A stretch of DNA of 64,000 bases from Sinotaia quadrata. Lineage: Eukaryota > Mollusca > Gastropoda > Architaenioglossa > Viviparidae. The DNA lies in contig CM054183.1 in the NCBI GenBank assembly GCA_028829895.1, positions 73,457,571-73,521,570 of the forward strand, written 5' to 3'. Positions 34,474-47,705 of the stretch are shown one piece after another (position 1 is the first letter of the stretch; each line of letters starts with the position of its first letter). The translations under genes and the position numbers were made by a program. Below the pieces are notes generated by a model. The model was not told the DNA's origin and did no database searches. It saw nothing but the letters and a program-made list of their open reading frames with translations.

Positions 34474-35516
34474 CACTGGTGCCTAGATATAACTGGTCTT
34501 GTGGTCCCCTAAATTTGACTGCATTGTATGTGAGACTGCATTATAATGAGGGATCCATTCTGTCACGTATGAAGAATACATGTCACATGGCAACTACTGT
34601 TTTCAACTTACGGTTCATCCTACTTCATCATATGTAAAGCCATGTAATTTAAGACCTGCTTTCATCATATCCAGTGCTTTTAGTTCATTTGATCATTCAT
34701 TGCTTTCTCTTTCCATAAGAAGACATTGAAAAAAATAACTTACAAAAATAACTTATGCCCCAAATTTCCAAATAATATAGTATACAGTATGCACAGTGCT
34801 TGAGTGAATTCTATAAGTAATGTAGAGTACGACAAATGAGCATATGAATGAGAAGAGCTGACAGTTTTATTCCTAGCACATATGGTAACCAGACTCATTT
34901 AAAAAAGATTTCTTATTTAACCATCATGGAGGTGAGGGAGGACAAAATTACCCCAATTTTCTCTTGACAGCCTTGGTTACAGTCAACTCTAACCATGTTT
35001 TTAATTGTTCAAAATTACAGCTTCAAAAAACATTACCGTGGCCAGAGATAAAAGTTTGTCCACCAGTCCAGCTTTTCTCTCAACAGCCTTGGTCACAGTC
35101 AACCCTAGCCACATTTATTTTAATTGTTCACTGAAGCAGCTTCAAAGAATATTACTCTGTACTTGTACTTTGAAGAGATGTGTGACAAATCTGTGAAGAA
35201 AAAATATCTGTAAATTCTGTTTAGATAGTGGTAGGATGTGTTTGAAAATTTTCAAAACAATAGTGAACATTGTTAAAGCTGTGTTTATGAAGTTGCAAGT
35301 ACCTGTACAATATACTGAACACTTATACTATTTCAAGTTTAGGCACAGTTGGCAAAACATTTGCATATTGAACCAGTTGATTTGATACAGTGCTGTTAAC
35401 TCTGTACATGTAATTTGAAGAGGCTGGATAGTTCAAAAAAGGGGGGGTCCATAGACTGTCCACATTGTTTGCAGGTCTGTGATATATCAAGGTGTATAAT
35501 ACCTAGGGCACCAGTG
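34474..35516. mobile_element. Repeat B copy 1, element with CACTGGTGCC ends
   Basis: The ends are CACTGGTGCCTAGATATAAC and, inverted, CACTGGTGCCCTAGGTATTA, imperfect terminal inverted repeats. Internally it holds a twofold direct repeat (about 34960-35045 and 35085-35160: CAGCCTTGGT(T/C)ACAGTCAAC ... TTTTAATTGTTCA ... CAGCTTCAAA). A related copy lies at 45525-46268. No transposase remains and no clear target duplication was found, so it is probably a non-autonomous DNA element. Confidence 0.7.
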
Positions 35517-35717
35517 ATTTATTATTATTTATATTTAACTATTTTACAAAAAGCATTGTAGTTTGTGCTTCCTTCTTTTTCAACTGAAAACAAAAATATA
35601 CATTTTTAATTTTGTTATAATGCTAAAATGTTTATGAATTTTGAGTTTAATACATGTTTATAAAATCTGATTCTTTTTTGTTTTGATTAATTATTAGATA
35701 TTTTATTACTTTTTCAG

Positions 35718-35817
35718 TAAAGTTCCAGGATTCATTCGTGCACTTGCACCTAAAGGATCTTTAGAAATTCTAGAAGAGGCTTGGAATGCCTATCCATACT
35801 GCAGGACTGTTATTTCT
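35718..35817 (+). CDS. PITPNA: PITP coding exon 4
   Basis: Begins mid-codon (Ser83), then [20 protein letters not shown] and [23 protein letters not shown] is a hallmark of PITPs and includes the Asn that contacts the inositol head group and the alkylation-sensitive Cys. Acceptor tttttcag, donor gtaagt. Confidence 0.96.
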
Positions 35818-36062
35818 GTAAGTATTTCTTCCTATTTTCTTAATGATTACAAATCCCATTTTATTTGGTCAATTTTGCCAGAACTTTACTGTCTGCATAA
35901 TTAAAAAATTACTCTTTACTGGTCATGCAATATTTATTGAGAAATTTTTGTCTTAAAATTTAAAAGTCTGCACCAGAACCTATTATAACTATAAGAACCA
36001 ATCTTTGGGGATGCTTTGGGGGATTGGTAATTAATCTTGAGTTGTACTGGTGAAATCTTACT

Positions 36063-36633
36063 GGTGAAGATATCCTCTCAGTCTGATAACATGACAGAGA
36101 ATAAACCAAAGCTGCTAGATTTATCCAAATTTAGCTGAAATTGGAGTTCAAAATGAACCAAGACTTTCAAGTATGATGGTCTCCATTGAGCCCATGGGAC
36201 CATGACACCTGCTGATACATTTTTTATGCCTGCATCGAGGTGTGGCAAGTATTGCAGATGTAGGCTATCCCATTCAGTCTCTCGTCACTCATTTTAGGTT
36301 CTGTAAAATCAATCAAAGCAAAACTGATCTTGTGGATGTCACATGTGAAGACAGTCTTTTGTACATTTCCCAAGTATGAAGAAAATGATATGTGACAGTG
36401 ATTTAATCCTAAACCACTGTTATCCACATTCAAAACTTTTGGGAGCCATTTGAAAAGAGATTTTGATTCCATCATTATTGAGCCTGTGGTTGCCTTACTT
36501 ATGAATCCTTTACTTGCCAACTAAAGTTAACCAAAATTTATTGATGAAGATATCCACTCAATTTGATAACATGACAGAGGATTAACCAAAGCAGATAGAT
36601 TTATCCAAATTTAGCTGAAACTGGAGTTCCAAA
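36063..36633. repeat. Pair of 91-bp direct repeats 480 bp apart
   Basis: 36063-36153 and 36543-36633 share GATAACATGACAGAG(A/G) and ATTTATCCAAATTTAGCTGA blocks with only a handful of substitutions and no length change. The 390 bp between shows no recognised sequence. It may be a diverged tandem duplication or ends of a small element. Confidence 0.85.
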
Positions 36634-37269
36634 GGGACTACTTAGCAGCTTTAAAGACTATATTCTTGATTAAACTATTAGTGTTGTGGAAGGATGTTTT
36701 TATTTGTAAATTAGTTATATTAATTTTGGTGATTTGTATTTGTTAGGAAAAATATAGTTCAATAAGTTGAAGTTTCTCACAGACATTTTTACAGGGATAG
36801 TGATTAACAATATTTTAAGAAATGGAATACAAGCAATATAAAAGTATCTGACTCTGAGCATTCAGTTTTCAAACACATAAAGAAATGTAATAGGACATTT
36901 CCAAAATTTGTATCTGTGAGTTTGCATATTATAGAGCTAATTTAGTTGATCATTTTATTATTTGTTGATATGTTGATCTCATTTATGTTTGCATGGAGTT
37001 CAAGCATTTACATACAGAAGGGGGTGGGTGGGGATATAATGTTGACGTAGTACGGTAGTGAGGATTGATGCGAATTGATGCAGTGCACACTGTCACTACA
37101 TAACAAAAACAAGTGTTGTCATCTTTGGGGTTTTTTGTGACCGCAGCTCCCATTGTGCAGCATTTAGAAATGATTTGTTGTTATATATCATCTGTTAACA
37201 AATAAACTTATTTATTCCTGTCACCTGGTTTACTGAATATATATATTGAAGGAGACTAAAGTAACTAAA

Positions 37270-37790
37270 GTGCTACAATATCAGTTGTTATTATGAAAGT
37301 AGACTTAACCATATACACTACATTATCATTTGTCTGTACTTACTGTAGTCTGCAATATTTTACTAAAAGTAAACTCGGCCAAACACACTAAGGTCTCATT
37401 GTCTTGGCATGCTCACAGTAGTTGTTTGCTGAAAGTAGATTCAGCCAAATACTATCATTTATCTTTGCATACTCACAGGAGTCTGCAGTATTTAATGACA
37501 TTAGCTGCAGCCCAATGCACTATTATATCATTTATTTTTGCATACTTTCAATAGTCAACAGTATTGAATAACAGTGGGTTCAGTCAAATACACTGTGTAT
37601 CAGTTATCCTTGTATTTAACTGTAAGTAGATTCATTCAAATACCCTATGCTGTCTTTTATCTTTGCATACTCAAAATAGTCTACAGTATTTTACTGAAAA
37701 TAGGTTCAACCAATACACTATATTGTCATTTATCTTTGTGCACTCAAAATAATTAGTAGTATTTTACTGAAAGTAGACTCAACCAGTCAG
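37270..37790. repeat. Intronic minisatellite, about 7 diverged units of 70-75 bp
   Basis: Units follow the pattern ATCATTTATCTTTGCATACTC, (A)ATAGTCTGCAGTATTTTACT, GAAAGTAGATTCAGCCAAATACACTA. Copies differ by substitutions and small gaps, so the array is old. Confidence 0.85.
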
Positions 37791-38060
37791 TCTCAAGAGA
37801 TATTTTCATGTAAATATTGATTTCATTTAGCCATGAGATGCAATAAATAGCCATGATAAGAAGGATGTTGACTTCTATAAAAATGAGTTCATTGAAATAG
37901 TTATATGTAATCATTTTAACTAAGCAATACAAAAAAAATTAAAAACATTTACTTTAGAAAATATTTTTGATTATATTTGGGTATTAAATATTTTAAAACT
38001 TAATCATCCAATTTTTATCTACTTAATTAATCAGGCAACTTCATCATTTTTTTAATGCAG

Positions 38061-38138
38061 AATCCAGGGTATATGAAAGAGAATTTTTACATCATCATTG
38101 AGTCTTTTCATGCTCCTGACAGAGGAGATTCTGAAAAT
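38061..38138 (+). CDS. PITPNA: PITP coding exon 5
   Basis: Reads NPGYMKENFYIIIESFHAPD then RGDSEN, in phase 0 at both ends. The N-P-G-Y-M start matches invertebrate class I PITPs as I remember them, while vertebrates have a shorter form. Acceptor tttaatgcag, donor gtaagt. Confidence 0.96.
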
Positions 38139-41127
38139 GTAAGTAGAAATCAAATGTTGTATTCAAATATTTACATAATTTTCCTTTAATTTGTTAGTAG
38201 ATTTATTATAGTTCTAGCTTTAAAATTCAGGAAGTTATAAACATTTGAAGTCAGTGTATTCCTGACATTTTGAGAAAATTGGGTGAAAGATGACAGATTT
38301 TTATTTGTAGCAGAGGTTTTATAATATTTCTAAAATAGTTTGATGTCTGTATTCTGTTTTTATCACCTTAACTGTGATACCTAAAATTAAATAAGTTGTA
38401 AGCATTGATTTGTGTATGCACCAAAACAAAATGTCATAGTGTTTTTAGTAAATGTTAATTTATAATTTGTTCAAATATACAAGGAGATATTTTTCTGTTG
38501 GGTTTTCTAACTATAGAAAAAATATTTGATTGTTGCTTAAGAACAAATTGAGCACAGAATGTCTGAATCACATTAAACCAAACACAGTAATTTTCAACTT
38601 ATTTATTATATAAAAAGAAGAATTTTTGTTAGTTAAATTCATTTTTTAAAAATAAATTATGATTGAATTAGTTCTACAATATAAATATTCAAATTGAAAA
38701 TTTAAAATTTCATCTACTATTGAATATTTTTTTAGCCATAAACTTTTATTATTACATGAATTTATTACCAAGGTTAGAAATTTGCAAGAAACAAATTTTA
38801 TTAAATATTTAGCATGAAAAGCTATACACCAAATATTGTATTAAATTTAATTCATTGTCTAACTTAACAATATTCAAGGACCACATTGTTATATGAAAGT
38901 TTTAACTTTCCTGCAAAAAAACGTTTGTGTGTGTGCATGTGTACAAATTTAAACTGATTTACATAAAACATATAAATTTTATTTTAAAAAAATTAAAGAA
39001 GTTTTAAAATTGATATCTCTTTCTTGATTATCACGAAGTTACATGTGTTAAACATTAAATGCATTTAATATGATCATTTGTAGTACAAAAATCAGCACGT
39101 TTATAACCTCTTTTATTTCAAAATAAAATCTGTTCATTGTTTTACTATTATTTAAATATATGCAAAACAAATTAGTTTGGAAAATATTCTCCAGATCAAA
39201 ATAATTATGAGAACATTACTAGATGATAATGCATACTATTGGAAAAGTTATTTTAATTTTATCAGCATTCTTTGGTCAGTTTGGCAACCATAACAAATTT
39301 TTTTAGCACAATTTTCCTCCTCATTGTTGAAAAATGCAAGCATATCTTTGATCCAATATGCCTGTTGCTCCATAAAATAGTAAAATCTTCCGGAATTTTG
39401 GGTTTTTTTGTTCCCAGTATGTAAACAGCCTAATACCTTTTTCTTTTTTGTTGCCAACATTTTACAAGAGCTTAAAAAATTGATCTTACCATGCAAGCCA
39501 TTTGTACTGAATTATATTACCTCATAAACATACTTGACCCTAAATAAATGTATGAATTTCACAATAGTTTTCTAGTTCAGTGCAGCAGGATTCATTCAAA
39601 CCATATAAATTCATGAAGATCATGAAAATTAATGTGTGGAGGAAAAGATATGTGAAAATTTGTTTTATTTCATTTTGTAAAAACTATAATTTAAGATAAT
39701 TTTTTCTTTCTTTTTTAAATAGCTATATATTTGCTTCAGAAAAGGATAAAGGGAAATAATTCACTGAACAGGATGTTTAACTTTTGATAGACTTAACACC
39801 CATAACAAATTCACTTATTTCATAAATTCCTGATAGACTCCTCTGTATGTAATAAATATCATTGTTTTTTACATTTACATTTTAAACATTGAATACAAAT
39901 CTGTGAATCAAACTTTGTTTATAAATGTCGAGCCACTTTCTGATGTGGCTCAAACCAGTATGTAGTAACATGCAGGATATTTGGAATGATGATGATCTGA
40001 CAACTATACATGGCTAGTGGACAGATATGTAAAGGTGTCCATTCTTCTCTTAGATTCAAAGCCTATATTGATATTGATATTTTATTACTATAATGTGGAC
40101 AGACTCATTTAATCTGTTGTGTATTGGTAATCAAGACAAATTTTAAAAAAATATAGTGGTTTTGTGTCATTGTTTGGTCTTACATAAGATATGATGTATA
40201 TTGTTGATATTGTAACATAATTAATTATTTTTAATTTATGATTTTTAAATTTATTTTTTGAATATTTTCATGGTGATTTGGGGTGAGGTTGGAATTTATG
40301 ATAATCTATTTTTTTAGTGTTAAGAGTCTTAGTTTTTATAGAGATTCTTAGTGTACTAATTAATTACAATACAAGAGGGATACTTTCTAGAAAAAAATAT
40401 CATATTAGCATATCACAGATTCACATACACACATCAAAATACTTTTTCATAATGTTGTATTTCTCAACCATGAAAATTGCAAATAGGTTTACTAAGGAGT
40501 AAGAGTTTAAAATGTGAATGAACAAAATAAATTATAAATAACAGTGTCATGGTTTAAAATCATGTTTAAACAAAAATAAAATTTTTTCACCATTTCAGTC
40601 ACTTGTGATTACAGTCAAGGGAAAGAATTTCACTGCTTCATTTGGTATAAATGATAATTGATATACACTTCATCTTTTCATTATCTGGACTTTTGATTTA
40701 AATTGAATAATAAAACAAATATGAGCACAATTATATTTAACTGAAGTATTTTTTAACTGTTATTGAGGAAGCATTCTGAGGTGAATGCCATTATTATAGG
40801 ATCATGACAAAAAATAATGAGCTTGTATTAGCAGATCAAGTTTATTACAAAGTTTTGAATAAATTGTTAAAAAAATATATATTTAAATTTTATTGTGTAT
40901 GTGCATATGTACTGTGGGAGTGTGTGTGTGAATTTTCTATAAATATTCAAAATAGTTACTCACTTTAATAAATTAGTCTAGCTTAACAAGTCTATTTGCT
41001 TAGTTGTTGGTCAATCATGCAGCATGAAGTAATTTAGATAGAAGTATATCAAGAGTAATCAAAGCAATTTTTTTCTGCAATTCATTATTTTGTACTGCAA
41101 TACCAGTAAAAAATTTATTGACATAGA

Positions 41128-41166
<39 letters not shown>

Positions 41167-41598
41167 AGATGTTTGTATATAATATTATAATTGTGTATAT
41201 GGCAAACAAAAGAAGGAAAACATATTTCTCCAAAATTTGTCCAATCAAAATATTTTTAGTGGAAGCTCTGATTTAATTTAATTAGTCCTTTTCTGCAACT
41301 CACTTCATTTTAATGTTTTTTTAAAAAATAATTCTATTAGCTGATTCTGCTAAATATGTTAGCTAGTACTTTTGACTTATAAATGTAGACCCGACTGACC
41401 ATTTGATCAAGTCATTCTATCTATGATCTGTAGTGTTTACACTAATAAAAAAATTATTTAAGATTTAAAAAAAAAAGATGGAAGCAATACTGCCTTTCTT
41501 ATGGCAAAATTTAATTTATAACATTAACAAGTGTGCTAAAATCTACAATTTAAGATAATATATATTCTTATTTATTTCATTATATTTTCTCTTTCCAG
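38139..41598. other. PITP intron 5
   Basis: About 3.5 kb of AT-rich intron with a (TG)n microsatellite at 41129-41162. Nothing else recognised. Confidence 0.75.
41129..41162. repeat. (TG)n microsatellite
   Basis: An uninterrupted run of about 17 TG dinucleotides. Confidence 0.97.
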
Positions 41599-41682
41599 AT
41601 TCACCAGCTAACTAAAGAAGAGCTGGCCATAAGAGAAATACACTGTATTGATATTGCTAATAATGATTTAATATCACGTCAT
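41599..41682 (+). CDS. PITPNA: PITP coding exon 6
   Basis: Reads IHQLTKEELAIREIHCIDIA then NNDLISRH, phase 0 at both ends. The CIDIA(N) segment corresponds to the conserved V-x-IDIA strand of PITPs. Acceptor ttctctttccag, donor gtaagt. Confidence 0.95.
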
Positions 41683-43455
41683 GTAAGTAATCATTTAATT
41701 TGACTTTATTTCAGATTATTTTTTTTAAAACTAAAAACTACATAGCATAATTTATTTGTTTACACATTTTCACCATATCATATTTACTGGATATTTTCTA
41801 AATGGATTAATGTTCTTTGTGTTAAAGCTTAATTCAAGCTGACTTCAGTACACACATTTTATTTCTTTTAATTCTTTCTTTATGTTTTATGACCTTTTCA
41901 CTACCTTTGTCATTTATATATAAACATTTCTTTAAAAATGTTTGTCAGTCATTCAGTTTTAGAAATGCATGTGAATTTTCTACATTTAAAAATTATTTAT
42001 TTCACTTTGTTATTTTGTTGTTGGCCTATATCATTAGGTTTTTAAGAGTTGATTATCAAGTCTAAAACTCATAGAGTTGTTTAAAGATGCTCTGTTTCCA
42101 TTTTGGAAACATGGACTTCTCATGAACACTGCAAAAATGAGATAAAAATTTATGGACTAAAAACATTACATATTGCAGAAATACTTGTTTGATATTTTAA
42201 TATCAAAGTCAATAGTAAATTACAGTACTGCTGACTTAGTAAAAATCTCTCTCTTCATGATTTTTGAACATCAGTTTGAATTGTTTTGAATTGAAGATTT
42301 AGTTAAGGACCTTAAGCATAAATGAAAAGTGTAGTTTTGTTTTAACTCAAGCAAGAAAGTGTCACAGTTGGAAGAGGACAAACGACGATATGACAGTATG
42401 AGACTGAGCCATGAGTTTGGAGAACAAGATTCTGCATGGCAAGATTTCTTTTTGTTTGTGACGCCATGTTAGATAATTGTCAAAACTGTGATGATAAGGC
42501 AATTGAGGTATTTTAACGCAGTGAAGTTAACTAGAGAGAGATTGTCTCACTTTTTTGACAAAATCATTAATTATTTAATGAACCATTACAGTGCATCATC
42601 AGATCAGTCAGACAAGACACTTTGCCTTTGGACAGCAGAATTGCCTCTGCTTTAGGTGCTATTCCAGGGTGGACCAATTGCATCTGCTTTAATACCACAC
42701 CTGACGATTCTTCACTGATGGGAAGCATGCCATCAACTTGTCGCTGATTTTACTTAATGAGAGTCTGAGGAGCCACTTAACCTCTATATAGGAAGTCTGG
42801 ATCAAACCTAGAGACAGGTGGTAATTTTAACAAGTTACTTCGGATCATGCAAATCATCATTTGATCCAGGAGTGTCAAATGGGGAGAGCCAGAGGAGCAA
42901 CCCCAGCAAGAGAAGAGACCAACAATGACCTGACAGATTGAAGAAACTACTACTTATAGCATGTATTTTTTGTCTCCATCATTTCTTGAGAAAGAAGTTA
43001 GCATCAACAGCACACACCCTTTGAACTGTGACCCTCTTCATTCTTCTATGCAGGAAGCCTAGAGCTGACCACACATACTCATCTAAATGATTATTATATT
43101 TTTTTCATGGGAATCTTCTACAACCACTGCTGATATAACAAGCACATCTAACCAGTTATCATCATTTTTCTGCATGGTTGATTGTACCATCTTTTCTTCA
43201 AACACACCCAGCTTAATTTTTGAAGGTTACTAAAATCTCTGTAAGTAACCAAAAATTAAATTTATTATTAGAAACCTCAGTGCACGTAAATTTAGTCAAG
43301 ACTAAATGGAGATATTATAATGATAGGATTTAGGATTGAACTTACATCTATTTTTATTAAGTTGTGGAGGAGCTATATAGCTCCAGGACTCTGTTTTGTT
43401 TGACATTTTTAATAACTTTGTGCTCCAAATAGTTTTCTTTGTACTTTTGCTTGTA

Positions 43456-45228
43456 CAGTCGAACCCACTTATCTTGCCAACCCTAGTAAGTCGACGTTTT
43501 TGAAGTGGAACCACCAAATTCCCTCTTTGTCTTAGCATTTTCTCATCAGTTACGTTGATTCTTTTATGTCGCCGAACCCTACTATCTCGGGCACAAAAGA
43601 GGGCCCAAAATTGCGACTTAAATCGGTTACCTTGACCCCTATGATGACTTTTGAAAATGTTAGTTACCGATGCCTCTTTGCCATCTTGCTAACAATAAAT
43701 GGTCATGGCTTGTTAACAAACTGCAGCTTAAACTTAGGAGGGCATTGTTTCCTCATCGAGAGCCATGTTTGCCTCACTTTCAAAATAGGCACACTGTTGC
43801 CCTTCATCTGGCTCACACCTCTTTTATGTTAGTTATCCCACTTTTGAAGTAACCGCTTGTACGATACATGTACTTTTCAGAGGTGGCTTCGCCCCGCTCC
43901 CTCCTTTGGGGAGCGGTTGAGGGTGTGCGCCTAATAAGTGCGACCTGTTTCACCCCCTTCCTCCTGCCCTCCACCTTAGAAGCAAACCAAGACCGAAAAC
44001 ATCATGAAGATGAAAGGTCTATTGCGGCTTCTGGAGTAAGTGTGAGCGAAACACAGACAGACACACACACACACCACACAAACTGACTCGTGACTTATAA
44101 TTTCAATACTTGGTTAGCTTTTTGTAAAAACGAACTACACGTACACCCTGCAGGTTTTTTGGATTTTGTGAGCAATCTTTGTGCTTGCAATGTTGGAGAA
44201 TACATACATATACAGTACATACATGTATAATGTATCGAGAATCGATGGTGGGCCAAATTCCCAATCGTCGTAGCATTTACTCATCAGTTATGTCGCCGAA
44301 CACTAATACAATGTCTGTTTGTTTGTTTCTTTCTTTCTTTGTACTGTACATGTATCTCAAGCACAAAAGAGGGCCCAAATCACCACTTAACATTAGTTAT
44401 CTCGATCCCCATGACTAATGATCGCCAGCTTTTGAAAATGTTAGTTATTGATGTCCTTCAACTGGCTCACACCTCTTTTATGTTAATTAGCTGCTTTTGA
44501 AGTAACCGCGCGTACGATACTTTTCAGAACTGTGTCGGAGCAAAATGACTCATGAATTTAATTTTGACACTGGTTAGCTTTTTGTAAAAATGAACTCTAG
44601 TGTACACCCCGCAGGTTTTTTTGTGATTTTGTGAGCGATCTTTGTGTTTGCAATGTTGGAGAATACAATGAAAGGTTTGTTCATTTAATTGTATACATGT
44701 ACTGTAAATCTCTGCTGTTAGTTGTTAGCAAACAAAATACAGTGTATGTACATTTTTGTAGCCTGCCGATCGTATCATCAAACAAATAGCGGCAACTCTG
44801 TGTAACACACATCATGTACATAAAGAAACTTCAAGCACGTTACATGTAATATTGAAACATTTGTTTTCAAGTAAACTGTTAAAGGCAAAAAGCAACAATG
44901 CATTTTAGACTTTGTAAAGAAACTATATTAACCGCGTGTACATAAACCTTTTGTTGTTAGCAAACATGTACATGTATGTACATTTTTATAGCATGCCGAT
45001 CGCGTCATCAAACAAATCGTGGCAACGCTGTTGTGTAAAAAAAATCACCAAACACATGCATGTACATTCTCATTCACTAACGCACATCATGTAAATTAAG
45101 AAATTTCAAGCACATGTTATAGTACTGTAATATATTGCCATCATATTGGTTTTTGGTAATCTCGATCATCAGTTGTCTCGACACTTTTTGGCAAACCCCT
45201 AGGCCGTCGACATATCTGGGTTTGACTG
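43456..45228. mobile_element. pogo/Tigger-like DNA element with internal duplications
   Basis: Flanked by TA on both sides (43454-43455 and 45229-45230). Ends are CAGTCGAACCCACTTATCTT and, inverted, CAGTCAAACCCAGATATGTC, the CAGTC-AACC type seen in pogo/Tigger members of Tc1/mariner. No transposase is visible. Inside, a segment at about 43530-44205 is repeated at 44265-44665 (blocks TCATCAGTTA, GCACAAAAGAGGGCCCAAA, GGCTCACACCTCTTTTATGTTA, GGTTAGCTTTTTGTAAAAA). A second one at 44719-44860 is repeated at 44952-45115. The element therefore grew by internal duplication. Confidence 0.85.
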
Positions 45229-45524
45229 TATTTGTTTTCAGAGGAGAAATTGACATACTTTTGCATGTTGCTAATTTGTTGCTTTTTACTTAACTTCCTT
45301 TCTGTACTTTTCTTATTATTTCATCATTCATTAATTTAGTAGTTATTCCTTTAACCCCAGAGTGTGATTTAAGACTATATGGCTTGTGAAACAAAGTGAT
45401 TAAGTTTTCTTTTATTACCACAGGACAGTAAAGTTAAATAATATATTCATAAAAGAATAGTAACTTGTCTACTATTGTTTAAAATGGATGAGTGCAGTGT
45501 TCAGTTCTCTCTCCCTTTCCCCCT

Positions 45525-46268
45525 CTTTTGTGACGCTATGATTGTCCATTGCTTTCTCTTTCACTTAGAAGACAAGGTAAAAATCAAAACTTACAAAAAA
45601 ACCTTATACCAAAAATTTCCAAGAAATACAGTGTACAGTATGCACAGTGCTTGAATGAATTCTTTAAGTAATGTACAGTGTACGACAAATGAGCATATGA
45701 ATGAGAAGAGTTGATAGTTTTGTTGCTAGAACATATGGTAACCAGACTCATTTAAAAAGAATCTTTTATTTAACCATCACAGTCAACTGTTGAGAGGTGG
45801 GACTGGTGGTGGTGGGGGAAATTACCCCAATTTTCTCTTGAGGGCCTTGGTCACAGTCAACTCTGACCATGTTTTTAATTGTTTAAAGAAACAGCTTTGA
45901 AGAACATTACCGCAGCCAGAGATAAAAGTTTGTCTGCTGGCTCGGCTTTTCTCTCAATACCCCTGGTCATAGTCAACTCTATCCACAATTTTTTAATTGT
46001 TCAGTGAAACAGCTTCATAGAATATTATGCTGTACATGTACTTTGAAGAGATGTGTGACAAATCTTTGAAGAAAAAATGTCTGTTAACTCTGTTTAGACA
46101 GTGGTAGGGTGTGTTTGAATTTTTCGAAACAATGGTGAACATTGTTAAAGCTTTGTTTACAAAGTGGCGAATACATGTACTGAACACTTATACTGTATAA
46201 AGTTTAGGCATGATCGACAAAACATTTGCAAATTGAGCCAGTTGATTTGATATAGTGGTGGTAACTCT
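45525..46268. repeat. Repeat B copy 2 (truncated)
   Basis: Matches 34690-35420 in the same orientation: CATTGCTTTCTCTTTC, CAGTATGCACAGTGCTTGA, ACAAATGAGCATATGAATGAGAAG, ACATATGGTAACCAGACTCATTT and the twofold internal repeat. The outer ends of the element are missing; the right side abuts repeat C directly. Confidence 0.85.
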
Positions 46269-46269
46269 A

Positions 46270-47560
46270 AAATAAGCAATAATATTATCTCATTACAACA
46301 AATATATTTTCTTTATTAACCTAAATTATTAGTGTAATCTGGATACGTAATTATTTTAAATGGGGTATAAAATTATAACTTCGCCATTTGGAAACCTTAT
46401 TCTACTCCCAGTGACAAAAAATATCAACCATCATAAAAGAAGGTCTATTTTTCTCAGCTAAACGTAAAACTGGCTAAGTTATTTTGCTGTGATGATAATA
46501 TTAAGTAATATACAAAGTATCTATTTAAATATAATAAGTCTAATTGCGATGTTTATATTCTTAGATGTAATTCACTGGTTTTTCTACCCTTACTAGTTCA
46601 AGTTTAAAACATACACACCAGCTTTGTCAAAATTTAAATGCAAAAGAAATCATTTGGATGTGTACATAGATATACATTGGTTAATCTATTTAATCAAAAT
46701 ATATCGAGATTATCAGAAGAATTAGCTGTTTTGAAATGTCAATGATTTTGAAAATTTTCCTGCTATTTCTTTCATAACAATGTGATCTTAATTCAACTGA
46801 AACTTATTTCTCTTATTTGGAACATTAAACTCATCCACACCAAGACAAAATGATACAAGAGTTATCGTCCACAATAGAGTGACTTTGAGAAATGTAAGAA
46901 GCACTTTGCAATATTATTATCATTATATTCATTTATATTATCACAAATTTACTATTTTCTTTGTCATATGCTATAATGGAAACAAAGGCAGATTAGTTTT
47001 TGGGAAGCTGAATATTTCTGAATACAATGAATAAATCTGAAAAACATTAGTGTATCAATATTTTGATAACATTGATTGTTGAAATAGCAAGCACATAGTG
47101 TTTATGTATGACATGTCAATGTTCGGTAAAAGAATAAAAGTTTCAGATCCGATTTTATGTAAAGGAAGTGTGAGAAAAAAGAGTAACATCTTTTAAAAAT
47201 ATTATTTCTTCGTAAAATTGGCCATTTCAAGGTAAGAGGGATACAGAATGTTGCTTTTGTTAGAGTATGATCACTTCTAAGTAAACCTTGATATGGTAAG
47301 TTTGTTAGATTGTTTATAAAAATTATTAAAATTAAAGATAAAGGTATATGTAAGCATGTGACAAAAAGAGATGCCATTTTTCAATTCAAAATGAATTTAT
47401 ATTATAAATAATTACAAAATAAATGAACAAAAATTCATGCAACTATCATATGCAATCTTCATATTAATTCTGAATATAGAATGATATTTCAATGCTTTAT
47501 TTTTAAGATAACACATTTCAAAGGACCTGTGTGGTACACTCATCCAGAGAATGAGTTATA
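46270..47560. repeat. Dispersed repeat C, copy 2
   Basis: Partner of 27010-28160 in the same orientation, with blocks listed there. It begins immediately after repeat B copy 2 and stops about 145 bp before PITP exon 7. Confidence 0.85.
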
Positions 47561-47705
47561 TATTAAGATGCAAAACAGAAATAAAGCAACTTCCAGTATA
47601 CTTATACCTTTTTGATTTTGGGAATATTCATCACTTAAATAGATGAAAAATTATACTGCTCAACAGATTACACTTTGAATATTTGTCTGCTTTAATATAT
47701 ATCAG

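Larger units (their letters stand above)
31388..35717. other. PITP intron 3
   Basis: AT-rich intron with repeat B (34474-35516), a (TA)n run near 33061-33080 and a repeat-derived stretch at 33300-33840; otherwise nothing recognised. Confidence 0.7.
35818..38060. other. PITP intron 4
   Basis: Contains a spaced direct repeat (36063-36153 and 36543-36633) and a minisatellite (37270-37790); the remainder is ordinary AT-rich intron. Confidence 0.7.
41683..47705. other. PITP intron 6
   Basis: Six kilobases of intron, much of it mobile DNA: an unassigned block at about 42350-43100, a pogo-like element (43456-45228), repeat B copy 2 and repeat C copy 2 in tandem up to about 47560. The block at 42350-43100 has more balanced composition than its flanks but no frame or border that I recognise. 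Confidence 0.7.

Noticed and set aside
39248..39496. 82-codon minus-strand open frame
   Set aside because: Low-complexity Lys/Asn composition in an intron with no family match and no splice context.
42350..43100. Block of more balanced composition in intron 6, possibly an element
   Set aside because: No terminal repeats, conserved motif or long frame could be identified, so it is only mentioned within the intron entry.
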